DNA from: a virus
Virus record (IMG/VR): IMGVR_UViG_3300024492_000057
Coordinates: 1 to 64,000 of that record
DNA length: 64,000 nt
Strand: one strand, 5' to 3'
The notes under the pieces are model-generated. The model searched no databases. It was not told the origin of the DNA and saw only the letters and a list, made by a program, of their open reading frames with translations. The position numbers and the translations under genes are program-made. Of this stretch, positions 14,118-21,705 are shown in pieces (within the stretch, counting starts at the first letter, position 1; the number at the start of each line of letters is the position of its first letter).

Positions 14118-14601
14118 ACTAGATAAATTAGTCGTATCACAAGAACAAGCGGAAGCTGCAGATGCACTAGACAAATCTACGGTTGAGCAGGTATATAATC
14201 CTGCTGACGTAGAAAAACAGTTAGTAGCAGAAGAAAAAGCACGATTAGACGCATTCCTTCAGAATGAAGAAGAAATGTCACTAATGGTTATTAAACTACT
14301 GACTCCAAAATTCAGAGCAGCCGTAGATAAACTAGGTGCACGAGCTTCTAAACGTGTATTAAAATCATTAGTCGAGTATCCACTACATGATTATACACAT
14401 AAAGAAGGCGATGAACAGGCAGCATTTACATTGGGTAAATCATTAGGCGATGCTAAAATGGTACTAATGTATCATACGTATAATCAAAATAAAGATCAGA
14501 TTATCGAAATGGCCTTGCAAGATGCAGCAAAAAATGCTACCGTAGAATACGGTAACAACGAACAACAGAACGAAGATGAAAGGAAAGTAACTAATGGCTA
14601 A
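14107..14601 (+). CDS. hypothetical acidic helical protein, 164 aa
   Basis: GTG start. Entirely helical, with many Ala/Glu/Lys (KLVVSQEQAEAADALDKSTV; LTPKFRAAVDKLGARASKRV). It lies directly behind erf and its C-terminal half repeats Ala-rich heptads, so an accessory of recombination or replication is possible. No known motif is visible. Confidence 0.6.
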   Translation: MGNKLDKLVVSQEQAEAADALDKSTVEQVYNPADVEKQLVAEEKARLDAFLQNEEEMSLMVIKLLTPKFRAAVDKLGARASKRVLKSLVEYPLHDYTHKEGDEQAAFTLGKSLGDAKMVLMYHTYNQNKDQIIEMALQDAAKNATVEYGNNEQQNEDERKVTNG

Positions 14602-14863
14602 GATGAAACGCCGAGTGGTAGGTTCTATTTGTAAACCTACTGATGAAGCTAAAAAGAAGAATCCAAACGCAGTTGATTATATTAAAATGCGAGATAGCGG
14701 TAAGATCTACCGACTAGAGAGTCCAGCATATCAACTTAAATCACTAGAAGATGCAGTAGCTGCAGGTAAACTATCTGAAGACGTAGCAAACTCTGTACGT
14801 GAACGCATTGAAAAGATCCCCTCATGGGTACGATTTGAACTAGTAGAACTAGTAGAAGAATAA
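14594..14863 (+). CDS. hypothetical protein, 89 aa
   Basis: Begins MAKMKRRVVGSICKPTDEAK and includes VDYIKMRDSGKIYRLES, a strand-turn-strand like a small OB- or SH3-type domain, then a charged helix. It overlaps the preceding gene by 8 nt. A nucleic-acid-binding accessory is possible, but I do not recognise the family. Confidence 0.55.
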   Translation: MAKMKRRVVGSICKPTDEAKKKNPNAVDYIKMRDSGKIYRLESPAYQLKSLEDAVAAGKLSEDVANSVRERIEKIPSWVRFELVELVEE

Positions 14864-14870
14864 CAATTCT

Positions 14871-14931
14871 GAGGGTATGCAATCGCTTTAAATGGTAAGG
14901 TTTCTCCTCCCCCTACCAGCCCTCCCTTTTT
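14871..14931 (+). terminator. candidate intrinsic terminator before the HNH gene
   Basis: GAGGG (14871-14875) can pair with CCCTC (14920-14924), enclosing GGTA/TACC, and five T follow (14927-14931). The loop is large and the stem interrupted, so this is weak. The pyrimidine-rich stretch offers no ribosome binding site for the following gene. Confidence 0.35.
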
Positions 14932-14932
14932 A

Positions 14933-15382
14933 ATGATAATTTATTTAACAAAAGGTTTCTATACTTTAGTCGATAATGAAGATTATAGTTTTTTAAATCA
15001 ATATAAATGGTATTATAAAAACGGATATGCGGCAAGACATAATCCCGACAAATCTCCAAAGCATATTTTAATGCATAAACAAATATTAAATCAATCTAAT
15101 TTTATTGATCATATTAATGGAAATAAATTAGATAATAGAAAAAGTAATCTTAGAGTTGCAACTAAATCGCAGAATGCTGCCAATAGTAGAAAAAGAAAAG
15201 GTAGTTCTAAGTTTAAAGGTGTTTATTGGGATAAAAGTAAAAATAAATGGAAAGCAGCCATTGGATTTAAAAATAAAAGAATTACAATAGGAAGATTTTC
15301 TTCAGAACTAGAAGCAGCTAAAGCATATAATAAAGCAGCAATTGAATATTTCGGTGAATTTGCAAGGTTAAACAATGTATAA
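14933..15382 (+). CDS. HNH endonuclease with AP2-like DNA-binding domain (free-standing homing type)
   Basis: HNH core: the DHINGNKLDNRKSNLRVAT block (His/Asn metal site and N-x8-N spacing), about residues 60-80. The C-terminal KFKGVYWDKSKNKWKAAIGF followed by GRFSSELEAAKAYNKAAIEY is an AP2-type DNA-binding domain, the standard partner in phage HNH homing enzymes. The gene stands between otherwise tightly packed replication genes, has no good ribosome binding site and is AT-richer than its neighbours, all consistent with an invasion. It overlaps the next gene by 8 nt. Confidence 0.88.
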   Translation: MIIYLTKGFYTLVDNEDYSFLNQYKWYYKNGYAARHNPDKSPKHILMHKQILNQSNFIDHINGNKLDNRKSNLRVATKSQNAANSRKRKGSSKFKGVYWDKSKNKWKAAIGFKNKRITIGRFSSELEAAKAYNKAAIEYFGEFARLNNV

Positions 15383-15740
15383 AAATAATATCCAGTGGTT
15401 TCACGATAAACATCATAACCAAACGTTCGCGGTGGATGTAGACTTCACTAAAGAAGAATTAATTCATCTTCTAACTCAACCTCAAGAAGTTCAACGGTTG
15501 AACGTTAAAGTAGGTCAATCATTTGTACATCCAAATGATAACTACTGTAAGAAAACTGGACGAGAAGTAAGCACTGAACGACTTAAGCAACGTCGTTTAT
15601 ATCTATGTGCAATGTATATGGAAGATGATAGACGACTATACTTCATCTTTAACGATAAAGAATTCCTTTATAGATTTCGAGTAAGCCCAAATTCTAAACG
15701 AGTACATCTATTAGAAGTTTCTGAATATTACGAATTTTAA
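15375..15740 (+). CDS. hypothetical protein, 121 aa
   Basis: Aromatic- and charge-rich (WFHDKHHNQTFAVDVDFTKE at the start; RLYFIFNDKEFLYRFRVSPN near the end), with alternating strands. It directly precedes the primase-helicase gene, suggesting a replication accessory, but no domain is recognised. Confidence 0.6.
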   Translation: MYKNNIQWFHDKHHNQTFAVDVDFTKEELIHLLTQPQEVQRLNVKVGQSFVHPNDNYCKKTGREVSTERLKQRRLYLCAMYMEDDRRLYFIFNDKEFLYRFRVSPNSKRVHLLEVSEYYEF

Positions 15741-15758
15741 ATAAGAAAAAGAGGAGAC

Positions 15759-17696
15759 ATGCAATTGTACCAAGTTTTTAAAGAAGGTCTTTCTTCTAAG
15801 CCTAAATTTATTCCCTACCCCGGTGAACTTCCCACCTTAGACATTAACCGCGATTACTACATTTCCCTATTCCAATACGACGAAGCTCAACGTAAACTAG
15901 CTGAAACCAAAGGTTCATTAGCCGGTATTAAGGACACTACTACTGACAAGCTTTATTTCGACTTCGACTCGAAAAATGATCTTGAAGCCGCTCGTAAAGA
16001 TGCACTCACGCTTGCACAACGGCTCGTAGATCGTGGAGTAGACCCGGATGATATCCACGCAGCATTCACGGGGTCAAAGGGGTTCTCCGTTGAAATTAAG
16101 CTCAATAAACGCATCTCTAACGAACAATTCAAAGCAGCAGTACAAAAATTAGCTGGCGATCTTAAAACGTTCGATCATGTTGTAAGCGATCCTAATCGTA
16201 TTGTACGTATTGATTATACTCGTCATAATAAATCCGGCAATTTAAAACTACCACTAAAAGTATATGAGCTAGATGAATGGCCACTAGAGGATATTCTAAA
16301 TACTTCTAAGACAATTAAACACGTTGCCGGTTATACCCAGAAAATTAAACCTGTAGCGCTTCAAGACGATCTATTCATCATACCTCAAAAGAAAAAAGAA
16401 AAGGTTGAAATTACTGGAGATTTAGAAGAAGCTCTAGAACGTCTTCCTAAAGGTTGGAAGAATTACAAGTGGGCACTAGCTAGCGGTTTCTTTGAACCTG
16501 GCGAACGTCACAACGCTCTAATGGTAATCGCTGCTACCTGTAGAGGTCTAGGATACGACAAAGATACAGCTTACTATATCTGTAAAGCTGCAATGAAAAA
16601 GCAAGCAGCTCGAAGCGGATCCGATGAATTTCCTAAAGACGAGTTATACGAGAATATCATCGATAAGTCTGTATATTCTGATAACTGGGAAGGTGGACAA
16701 TACTCCCCACAGACTAACCCTTGGTTAAAATCCTATTGTGAACGAATGGGATTCGAAGTTAAGAAGGAAGAAGAAACTAAAGCTCGACGTATTCAAGATA
16801 TTCAAGACGAATTTAAGAATTTCGTTGAAAATATTGAAGAAAATACGATTCTAACCGGAATTCCTTGTCTAGATCAGGCAATGCCGATTACTATCGGAAT
16901 GAATTTAGGGATTGTAGGCGCTGCTAGCTCCGGTAAAACTGCATTGGCTCTAGAAATCCTTAAGAATACCAGTAAAGCTGGAATTGTATCTGTATTTGCT
17001 AGTCTAGACATGCATAGAAATCGTTTATTTGAAAAACTACTATACAAAACTACCGGATTAAGCAGAGGAGAGCTATATGCAAAAGTCCAAGCAGGAGAAA
17101 TCGAAGAAATTACCAAGAAAATCAAAGAAGATTATGCAAACGTCTGGTTTTACGACAGAAGTTGCCCTACAGTTGGTAACATTAGGGAATATATTGAGGA
17201 GGTCGAAGCTGAAACCGGGAAAAAAGTTAAACTCGTTATGCTCGATTATTTCGAACGAGTTAACTCAGATAAGTCAGAAGATACAGCAGCTTCAAAAGAT
17301 ATCGCAGGACAGCTCCAGGACGTAGTAAATGACTTCAACGTTGCAATGGTTACCCTTGTACAGCCTAACAAATTCAGTCTGGGGAGTGGACCCGACAAGC
17401 CAATTAAGAGTTACACAGCTATTAAAGGATCAAGCTTCTTATACCAATCCTTTCGTAGTATTGTCTCTATCTGGCGACCATTCTTTACCCCGGAAACCGT
17501 TGACAAAGACAAGTTTCTACAAATGGCGATCCTCAAGAACGACCTTGGAGAGCTTGGAATGTTTAACTTCGCCTGGTCAGGAAAACGCGGAGAAATCCGA
17601 GAAGTAACTGAAGAAGAAGAAGCGGAATTGAATTACCTATTAGAGCAGAAGAAAGCTGCTGAAAGCAATGCTAAATCAGAAAGTGGCTGGGAATAA
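15759..17696 (+). CDS. primase-helicase fusion: archaeo-eukaryotic-type primase plus DnaB-like helicase
   Basis: The N-terminal domain (about 1-200) has AEP primase motifs: LYFDFDS with D68/D70, FTGSKGFSVEI at 103-113 (motif II, with Ser where His is usual), and RIVRIDYTRH (motif III Asp152). A middle helical region (230-310) resembles PriCT-type domains. The C-terminal RecA-fold domain has Walker A GAASSGKT (387-394), Walker B LVMLDYF (492-498) and a Q-containing VTLVQPNK, as in DnaB/SF4 helicases. It primes and unwinds at the fork for the PolB downstream. Phages more often pair DnaB helicases with TOPRIM (DnaG-type) primases, so the AEP fusion is noteworthy. A good RBS (GAGGAGAC) precedes ATG. 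Confidence 0.85.
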   Translation: MQLYQVFKEGLSSKPKFIPYPGELPTLDINRDYYISLFQYDEAQRKLAETKGSLAGIKDTTTDKLYFDFDSKNDLEAARKDALTLAQRLVDRGVDPDDIHAAFTGSKGFSVEIKLNKRISNEQFKAAVQKLAGDLKTFDHVVSDPNRIVRIDYTRHNKSGNLKLPLKVYELDEWPLEDILNTSKTIKHVAGYTQKIKPVALQDDLFIIPQKKKEKVEITGDLEEALERLPKGWKNYKWALASGFFEPGERHNALMVIAATCRGLGYDKDTAYYICKAAMKKQAARSGSDEFPKDELYENIIDKSVYSDNWEGGQYSPQTNPWLKSYCERMGFEVKKEEETKARRIQDIQDEFKNFVENIEENTILTGIPCLDQAMPITIGMNLGIVGAASSGKTALALEILKNTSKAGIVSVFASLDMHRNRLFEKLLYKTTGLSRGELYAKVQAGEIEEITKKIKEDYANVWFYDRSCPTVGNIREYIEEVEAETGKKVKLVMLDYFERVNSDKSEDTAASKDIAGQLQDVVNDFNVAMVTLVQPNKFSLGSGPDKPIKSYTAIKGSSFLYQSFRSIVSIWRPFFTPETVDKDKFLQMAILKNDLGELGMFNFAWSGKRGEIREVTEEEEAELNYLLEQKKAAESNAKSESGWE

Positions 17697-17878
17697 TGGA
17701 ACCAAATGCAGCATTCGCTAGTATACTTATTCATGTTATTATTAAGGATATTAAAGAACAAACTGGACAAGAAGTTTCATATGAATTTCAAAAAGCTTGG
17801 ACAGATTTAGCTTATAATTTCATGAAACAAAGGTTCGATGCTGGTGAAGAATTAGGGAGATCGTATGAAAAGAAGTGA
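17696..17878 (+). CDS. hypothetical helical protein, 60 aa
   Basis: TAATG overlap with the helicase gene. It is helical (FASILIHVIIKDIKEQTGQE; FQKAWTDLAYNFMKQRF), possibly with one buried helix, and ends with GRSYEKK. Unrecognised. Confidence 0.55.
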   Translation: MEPNAAFASILIHVIIKDIKEQTGQEVSYEFQKAWTDLAYNFMKQRFDAGEELGRSYEKK

Positions 17879-18092
17879 AATGATTAATAAATTTGCAACT
17901 CTAATAGATAAATGCTCTCTACCCGGAGAATGGAACCATAAAGCATCGCTAGAAGCTGCAAAAGAACTTCTAGACCAATTAGAAGAAGCCGGAATGAATC
18001 CACCGACAAATGAAGCGAGAAGTTTTAAATTATTAGATTCTGGTGAAATGACATATAATGTTACAGCATGGGATCCTGAAGATGAAGCGTAG
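17865..18092 (+). CDS. hypothetical protein, 75 aa, paralogue of the next gene
   Basis: MKRSEMINKFATLIDKC, then AAKELLDQLEEAGMNPP. The next gene encodes the same layout (MKRSQIID... AEELLNQLEDLGMKPP), so the two form a tandem duplication. The GMxPP ending of the helix is typical of small phage proteins of unknown role. Confidence 0.65.
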   Translation: MKRSEMINKFATLIDKCSLPGEWNHKASLEAAKELLDQLEEAGMNPPTNEARSFKLLDSGEMTYNVTAWDPEDEA

Positions 18093-18306
18093 TCAAATAA
18101 TTGATATTATTTCAGATTACTTTATTGATTATTCATATGATATTAAATTTGGCGATGCTAATGCTGAATTAAGAGCAGAGGAACTACTTAATCAATTAGA
18201 AGATTTAGGAATGAAACCCCCTCTAACTAACTGTAAAATGGTAGAAGATACGTATAACGGAGGAACCAAACATGGACCAGTTGAGCATAAGTGGGATGAA
18301 GAATAA
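18082..18306 (+). CDS. hypothetical protein, 74 aa, paralogue of the preceding gene
   Basis: The start at ATG 18082 is chosen because MKRSQIIDIISDYF aligns with the start of the upstream paralogue. An ATG-free extension to 18058 would lie inside that gene. It has the conserved helix AEELLNQLEDLGMKPP. The C-terminus has diverged (VEDTYNGGTKHGPVEHKWDEE-like tail). Confidence 0.6.
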   Translation: MKRSQIIDIISDYFIDYSYDIKFGDANAELRAEELLNQLEDLGMKPPLTNCKMVEDTYNGGTKHGPVEHKWDEE

Positions 18307-18520
18307 AAAAGTCAAAGCTACCTCATATGTAAAATCTTTAGAACAAAGATTCGGCGGTAAATGGAAACTTAATCGGTCAGCTGGCCAATGGGAATGCGAT
18401 GATGACATTAGATATGTTTGTAATGTTTTAACTGGTACAGATTTTAATGGAGATTATACAGGGAATACATGTAAGTGCATGTATTTTAATGACGGCCGTA
18501 CACCAAAATGGATAGGTTAA
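18272..18520 (+). CDS. hypothetical Cys/aromatic protein, 82 aa
   Basis: ATG is 8 nt behind GGAGG. The C-terminal half carries CDDDIRYVCNVLTG and TGNTCKCMYFNDGR, four Cys that might bind zinc, with FGGKWKLNRSAGQWEC before. The second Cys pair (CKC) is unusual for zinc ribbons. Unrecognised. Confidence 0.55.
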   Translation: MDQLSISGMKNKKVKATSYVKSLEQRFGGKWKLNRSAGQWECDDDIRYVCNVLTGTDFNGDYTGNTCKCMYFNDGRTPKWIG

Positions 18521-18521
18521 A

Positions 18522-18695
18522 ATGAAATATAAAATTCATATTATATATTCAGGTCATGCAGATTTGCGTTATTATATAACTGATTACTATAATGCTTTTA
18601 CTTATGGATGTTCGTTTATAACTGATAAAAAAGAGTTATTTATTCCTTGGACAAACGTTACGCACATAGAGGAGTATCATGAAGAAACCAAATAA
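18522..18695 (+). CDS. hypothetical protein, 57 aa
   Basis: Found in the gap: MKYKIHIIYSGHADLRYYIT and onward, ending EEYHEETK. It is strand-rich and aromatic. It starts just after the preceding stop and overlaps the next gene by 17 nt, whose ribosome binding site (GAGGAG) lies within it. Confidence 0.5.
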   Translation: MKYKIHIIYSGHADLRYYITDYYNAFTYGCSFITDKKELFIPWTNVTHIEEYHEETK

Positions 18696-18993
18696 TATAT
18701 TCTTTGAAACATTCGTGGGAGAATTTGTTGAAATCGTTCAAGATTTCGAAATTACTCAATCTATATCAATTACAGACGATGGACCACAAGAATTACGAGT
18801 TCCTATGACCGTAGCTGGATTTGTAATGGATTGTGACGATAGGTTCGTATATCTAGGACCAGATGGTGAAAGTGTTAATCAGGCATTACCTATTAGCACT
18901 ATTAAACATATTGGTATTGTTGATGTAAAAGATCCGCTAGTTGAAGCTCTTGAAGATTTACCCGACCCAGAAGATAAGAAGAATTACAATTGA
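18679..18993 (+). CDS. hypothetical beta-rich protein, 104 aa
   Basis: An N-terminal strand FFETFVGEFVEIVQDFE, then MTVAGFVMDCDDRFVYLGPD and ISTIKHIGIVDV form a bent-sheet pattern like Sm/LSm or PilZ-type small barrels (pattern only). The C-terminus is acidic. It is the last gene before the second leaderless promoter. Confidence 0.55.
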   Translation: MKKPNNIFFETFVGEFVEIVQDFEITQSISITDDGPQELRVPMTVAGFVMDCDDRFVYLGPDGESVNQALPISTIKHIGIVDVKDPLVEALEDLPDPEDKKNYN

Positions 18994-18998
18994 AACAG

Positions 18999-19027
18999 TT
19001 GACAAAATCATCAAATTAAGCTATATT
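18999..19027 (+). promoter_or_regulatory. sigma70-type promoter, predicted leaderless
   Basis: TTGACA at 18999-19004, a 17-nt spacer, and TATATT at 19022-19027. The predicted start is about 19034, which is the A of the next gene's ATG. Confidence 0.75.
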
Positions 19028-19033
19028 TATATA

Positions 19034-19213
19034 ATGAATAAAAACATTGAAATCGTTCTAACTAAAGATCAATATGGTGTAACCGCTTCTAATAAAACTA
19101 AAGGAGTTATTGATTATTTCGATGATTCTGATGAAGGAAGGAAAGCATTCGTTCAATTCATGATTAGTGAATTCATTAATCAAGAAGTTGAAAATGGTGC
19201 TAAATATCGTTAA
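19034..19213 (+). CDS. hypothetical small protein, 59 aa, probably leaderless
   Basis: MNKNIEIVLTKDQYGVTASN then KTKGVIDYFDDSDEGRKAFV, a small alpha/beta protein. The longer frame from 18941 is rejected because the promoter lies inside it and the native start falls exactly at the predicted transcription start. There is no ribosome binding site. This is the first gene of the polymerase transcription unit. Function is unknown. Confidence 0.65.
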   Translation: MNKNIEIVLTKDQYGVTASNKTKGVIDYFDDSDEGRKAFVQFMISEFINQEVENGAKYR

Positions 19214-19215
19214 TT

Positions 19216-19398
19216 ATGTCAATGCGAATCTGTTGTGGAACCGACCAACACAAACCCCATAGACCAGACTGTGAACGCGAAATTGAATGGCGTAGGCGAC
19301 AAAATGAACGAGATAGAGAAGCTCGTAAACGGCAAGGACAAAACCGAAAAGGTCGTCAGCGTGGAGATAAAAGATCACCAAGCGACCCTATTTATTGA
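19216..19398 (+). CDS. Arg-rich Cys protein, 60 aa, overprinted on the polymerase N-terminus
   Basis: MSMRICCGTDQHKPHRPDCE then an Arg-rich helix (RRRQNERDREARKRQG). The Cys/His spacing could bind zinc. It overlaps the polymerase frame by up to 164 nt. In the overlap this frame uses A/T-ending codons typical of the phage (CGT, CGA, CAA, GAA, AGA), whereas the polymerase frame there is unusually rich in G/C-ending codons (GAG, AAG, GTC, GGC), which argues that this small gene is genuine. Function is unknown, though nucleic-acid binding is plausible from the basic tail. Confidence 0.5.
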   Translation: MSMRICCGTDQHKPHRPDCEREIEWRRRQNERDREARKRQGQNRKGRQRGDKRSPSDPIY

Positions 19399-20824
19399 AA
19401 ATAATGGCGAAGTTACTGAAAAAATCATCAAAAATCGCTTCTATGTCCTTGTACCTACACCTATTAGAGGATCGGTTAAACTGGGCGGAAATCTGTATTA
19501 CAAGTACGGATTACAGTTTTCGAAGAAAGATGAGTGGAATAAGTGTATTCAAGATCTCAGACGACGAAGAACCGATCTGTATGCCTGCTTTAATGAAAAA
19601 GAAGCACTATTAATTAAGGATGGAATCACTTATTTCAAGGGAATGAAGCATACCGAGCCTTCAATCCTATCATTTGATATTGAATCTACTGGATTATTTC
19701 ATAATAACGATTCAAAAGTTCTACTTATATCCAATACATATCGAAACCAAGGAAAAGTAGAAAGAAAGTTATTTGCCTATGATGATTATAATTCACAAGG
19801 CGAAATGCTTATCGCTTGGGCTAAATGGGTAAAAACTTGTAATCCGGCGATAATCTGCGCCCATAACGGTTATAGTTTCGATTTACCTTATATTAATTAT
19901 ATCGCTCAAAAAGAGGGAGTAGAATTAAAACTAGGACGAGATGATTCTCCGTTATATATTTCAGAAAAACCTTCTAAATTTCGAATTGACGGTAGCCGTG
20001 AACAAGAATACCACAAAGTAAAAGTCTACGGTAGAGAAGTTATTGATACATACTTCCTAGCCATTAAGCACGATATTGTCGCTAAAAAGTATGAAAGCTA
20101 CGGACTAAAGCAAATTATTAAAGCTGAAGGGCTAGAGAAAAAAGATCGAGTCCATTATGACAGCTCTCAAATTCGATTTAATTACACCAATCCAACCGAG
20201 TGGGAAAAGATTAAAGAATACTGTATACACGATGCAGATGATGCATTAGCTGTATACGATCTTACCGCACCTGCCACATTCTATCTAACACAATCAATTC
20301 CTAAACCTTTTCAAGCGATGGTTGAATCTGCAACAGGTTCACAAATCAACGTTATGATGATCCGAAGTTACCTTCAGGATGGTCATAGTATTCCTAAACC
20401 GGATCCTATGGAAAAGTTCCCTGGAGCTATTTCACTGGGTAATCCCGGTGTATATAATAATTGCTTAAAATGGGACGTAGCATCTCTTTATCCATCTATT
20501 ATCTTAACATATAAAGTATATGATCAAGATAAAGATCCTAATGGAAACTTCCTCAAGATTATAGAAAAGCTAACCGAAGAACGACTAAAGAATAAAAGAC
20601 TAGCTAAAGAAACCGGGGATCCTTATTACGAAGGATTACAGAACGCTCAGAAAATTGTTATTAACTCAGGGTATGGATTTTTAGGAGCTAGCGGATTACA
20701 TTTTAATTGTAGAGAAGCTGCAGATTTTATTACCGCTAAGGGAAGAGAAATTCTAACAACCGCGATCGAATGGGCAACTAAAGAAAAGTTTATTTGGGAA
20801 GCTACGGCGCACGATGACCTTTAA
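19235..20824 (+). CDS. family B DNA polymerase, N-terminal fragment (exonuclease, motifs A and B)
   Basis: Replicative polymerase. Numbered from GTG 19235: 3'-5' exonuclease motifs FDIES (D148/E150), HNGYSFDLPYI (N211, D216) and YCIHDADD (Y329, D333); polymerase motif A DVASLYPS (414-421) and motif B KIVINSGYGFLGA (K473, Y480-G481). It stops at TAA 20822 before motif C, which is in the next frame. A +1 slip on CTT TAA would fuse the two. The start is uncertain: GTG 19235, or ATG 19304, which still leaves a 95-nt overlap with the Arg-rich gene. The exonuclease looks active. No TPR1/TPR2 protein-priming insert is recognised. Confidence 0.85.
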   Translation: MEPTNTNPIDQTVNAKLNGVGDKMNEIEKLVNGKDKTEKVVSVEIKDHQATLFIENNGEVTEKIIKNRFYVLVPTPIRGSVKLGGNLYYKYGLQFSKKDEWNKCIQDLRRRRTDLYACFNEKEALLIKDGITYFKGMKHTEPSILSFDIESTGLFHNNDSKVLLISNTYRNQGKVERKLFAYDDYNSQGEMLIAWAKWVKTCNPAIICAHNGYSFDLPYINYIAQKEGVELKLGRDDSPLYISEKPSKFRIDGSREQEYHKVKVYGREVIDTYFLAIKHDIVAKKYESYGLKQIIKAEGLEKKDRVHYDSSQIRFNYTNPTEWEKIKEYCIHDADDALAVYDLTAPATFYLTQSIPKPFQAMVESATGSQINVMMIRSYLQDGHSIPKPDPMEKFPGAISLGNPGVYNNCLKWDVASLYPSIILTYKVYDQDKDPNGNFLKIIEKLTEERLKNKRLAKETGDPYYEGLQNAQKIVINSGYGFLGASGLHFNCREAADFITAKGREILTTAIEWATKEKFIWEATAHDDL

Positions 20825-21491
20825 ATTAGTAAACGCAGATACAGACAGTATTACGATATGTAAACCAGATGGTTCACCGTTCTCAGAAGAAGAACAAAAG
20901 AAGTATCTTGAACAACTAAACGCCTTATTTCCATCAACTATATCATGGGAAGATGACGGATATTATAAAAAAGTAGTAGTTTTAAAAGCAAAGAACTATA
21001 TCACTCAAACTCAAAAAGATAAAGTTAAAATCAAAGGTAGTGCATTAAAAGCCACTTCAAAATCCCCTGCGATGAAAGAAATGATTAATCGTATTATTCA
21101 ATCAATCTTGGATAATAAAAATGATTTTCAGGATATATACCATGAATATATTAAAGAAGCTTGTAATGTAAAAGACATTAAACGTTGGTCATCCCGTAAA
21201 ACTATTAGCGAAAAGACACTCAATTCCCAACGTACAAACGAATCTAAAATACGAGATGCTATTGAAGGAACTGAAATTGTAGAAGGTGACCGTTGCTGGC
21301 TATATTTCGATAAAGACGATAACCTTAAGCTAGCTGAACAATTCGATGGTAATTATAACGTTGACAAATTGCTTCAGAATTGCTACGATACTATATGGGT
21401 ATTCGAAAGCATATTAGATTGCGATACTCTATTTAAAAACTTTAAGCTTAAACGTAATAAAAAAGATCTAGAGGTATTATTAAATGGATAA
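20814..21491 (+). CDS. family B DNA polymerase, C-terminal fragment (motif C and thumb)
   Basis: Begins MTFKLVNADTDSITI, with motif C DTDS (D9, D11), the second catalytic Asp pair, then LKAKNYI (the KxKKY-type motif near residue 60) and a helical thumb. Alone it cannot polymerise, so it must assemble with the upstream fragment or be made by +1 frameshifting. Its ATG lies 11 nt before the upstream stop and has no convincing ribosome binding site. Continuity across the junction (HDDL then KLVNADTDS) has no missing residues, so the break is recent, programmed or a sequencing error. Confidence 0.85.
   Translation: MTFKLVNADTDSITICKPDGSPFSEEEQKKYLEQLNALFPSTISWEDDGYYKKVVVLKAKNYITQTQKDKVKIKGSALKATSKSPAMKEMINRIIQSILDNKNDFQDIYHEYIKEACNVKDIKRWSSRKTISEKTLNSQRTNESKIRDAIEGTEIVEGDRCWLYFDKDDNLKLAEQFDGNYNVDKLLQNCYDTIWVFESILDCDTLFKNFKLKRNKKDLEVLLNG
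20819..20825 (+). promoter_or_regulatory. candidate +1 frameshift site CTT TAA A in the polymerase gene
   Basis: The last sense codon CTT and stop TAA of the upstream polymerase frame are followed by A. Slippage of the Leu tRNA from CUU to UUU skips one base and continues AAA TTA GTA AAC GCA GAT, in the frame of the second fragment. This is the geometry of the prfB (RF2) site CUU UGA C. The AGGGGG-type stimulator of prfB is not seen three nt upstream, which weakens the case. Confidence 0.5.
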
Positions 21492-21705
21492 TATTGAAGC
21501 ATTACAACTTATAGTAGCTATAACTACATATTGTGAAGGTCCTGGACGTAATTTTGAACAAAGTATGTATATGACCCAAGCTGGAGCTTCAACTCATTGT
21601 TTTGAAAAAATATGGAAATGTGGACATAACGTAACAGATGCCTCAGTTATTTCACTACAAACACATAATTGTATAACTAAACATATTAATGGAAACATTA
21701 AATGA
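21484..21705 (+). CDS. hypothetical protein, 73 aa
   Basis: MDNIEALQLIVAITTYCEGP, then several Cys/His (THCFEKIWKCGHNV, THNCITKHING) that could hold a metal. It overlaps the polymerase fragment by 8 nt. Unrecognised. Confidence 0.5.
   Translation: MDNIEALQLIVAITTYCEGPGRNFEQSMYMTQAGASTHCFEKIWKCGHNVTDASVISLQTHNCITKHINGNIK

Noticed and set aside
17077-17607. Plus-strand ORFs inside the helicase domain
   Set aside because: They are shadows of the primase-helicase frame with no ribosome binding site and no protein-like composition.
21361-21389. Promoter starting TTGACA inside the polymerase C-terminal gene
   Set aside because: At 17 nt the -10 box would be TACGAT. It is a poor match and is within coding sequence.
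19235-21491. Protein-primed (phi29-type) polymerase
   Set aside because: No terminal-protein gene is recognised, and a primase-helicase is present, so RNA-primed replication is more likely.
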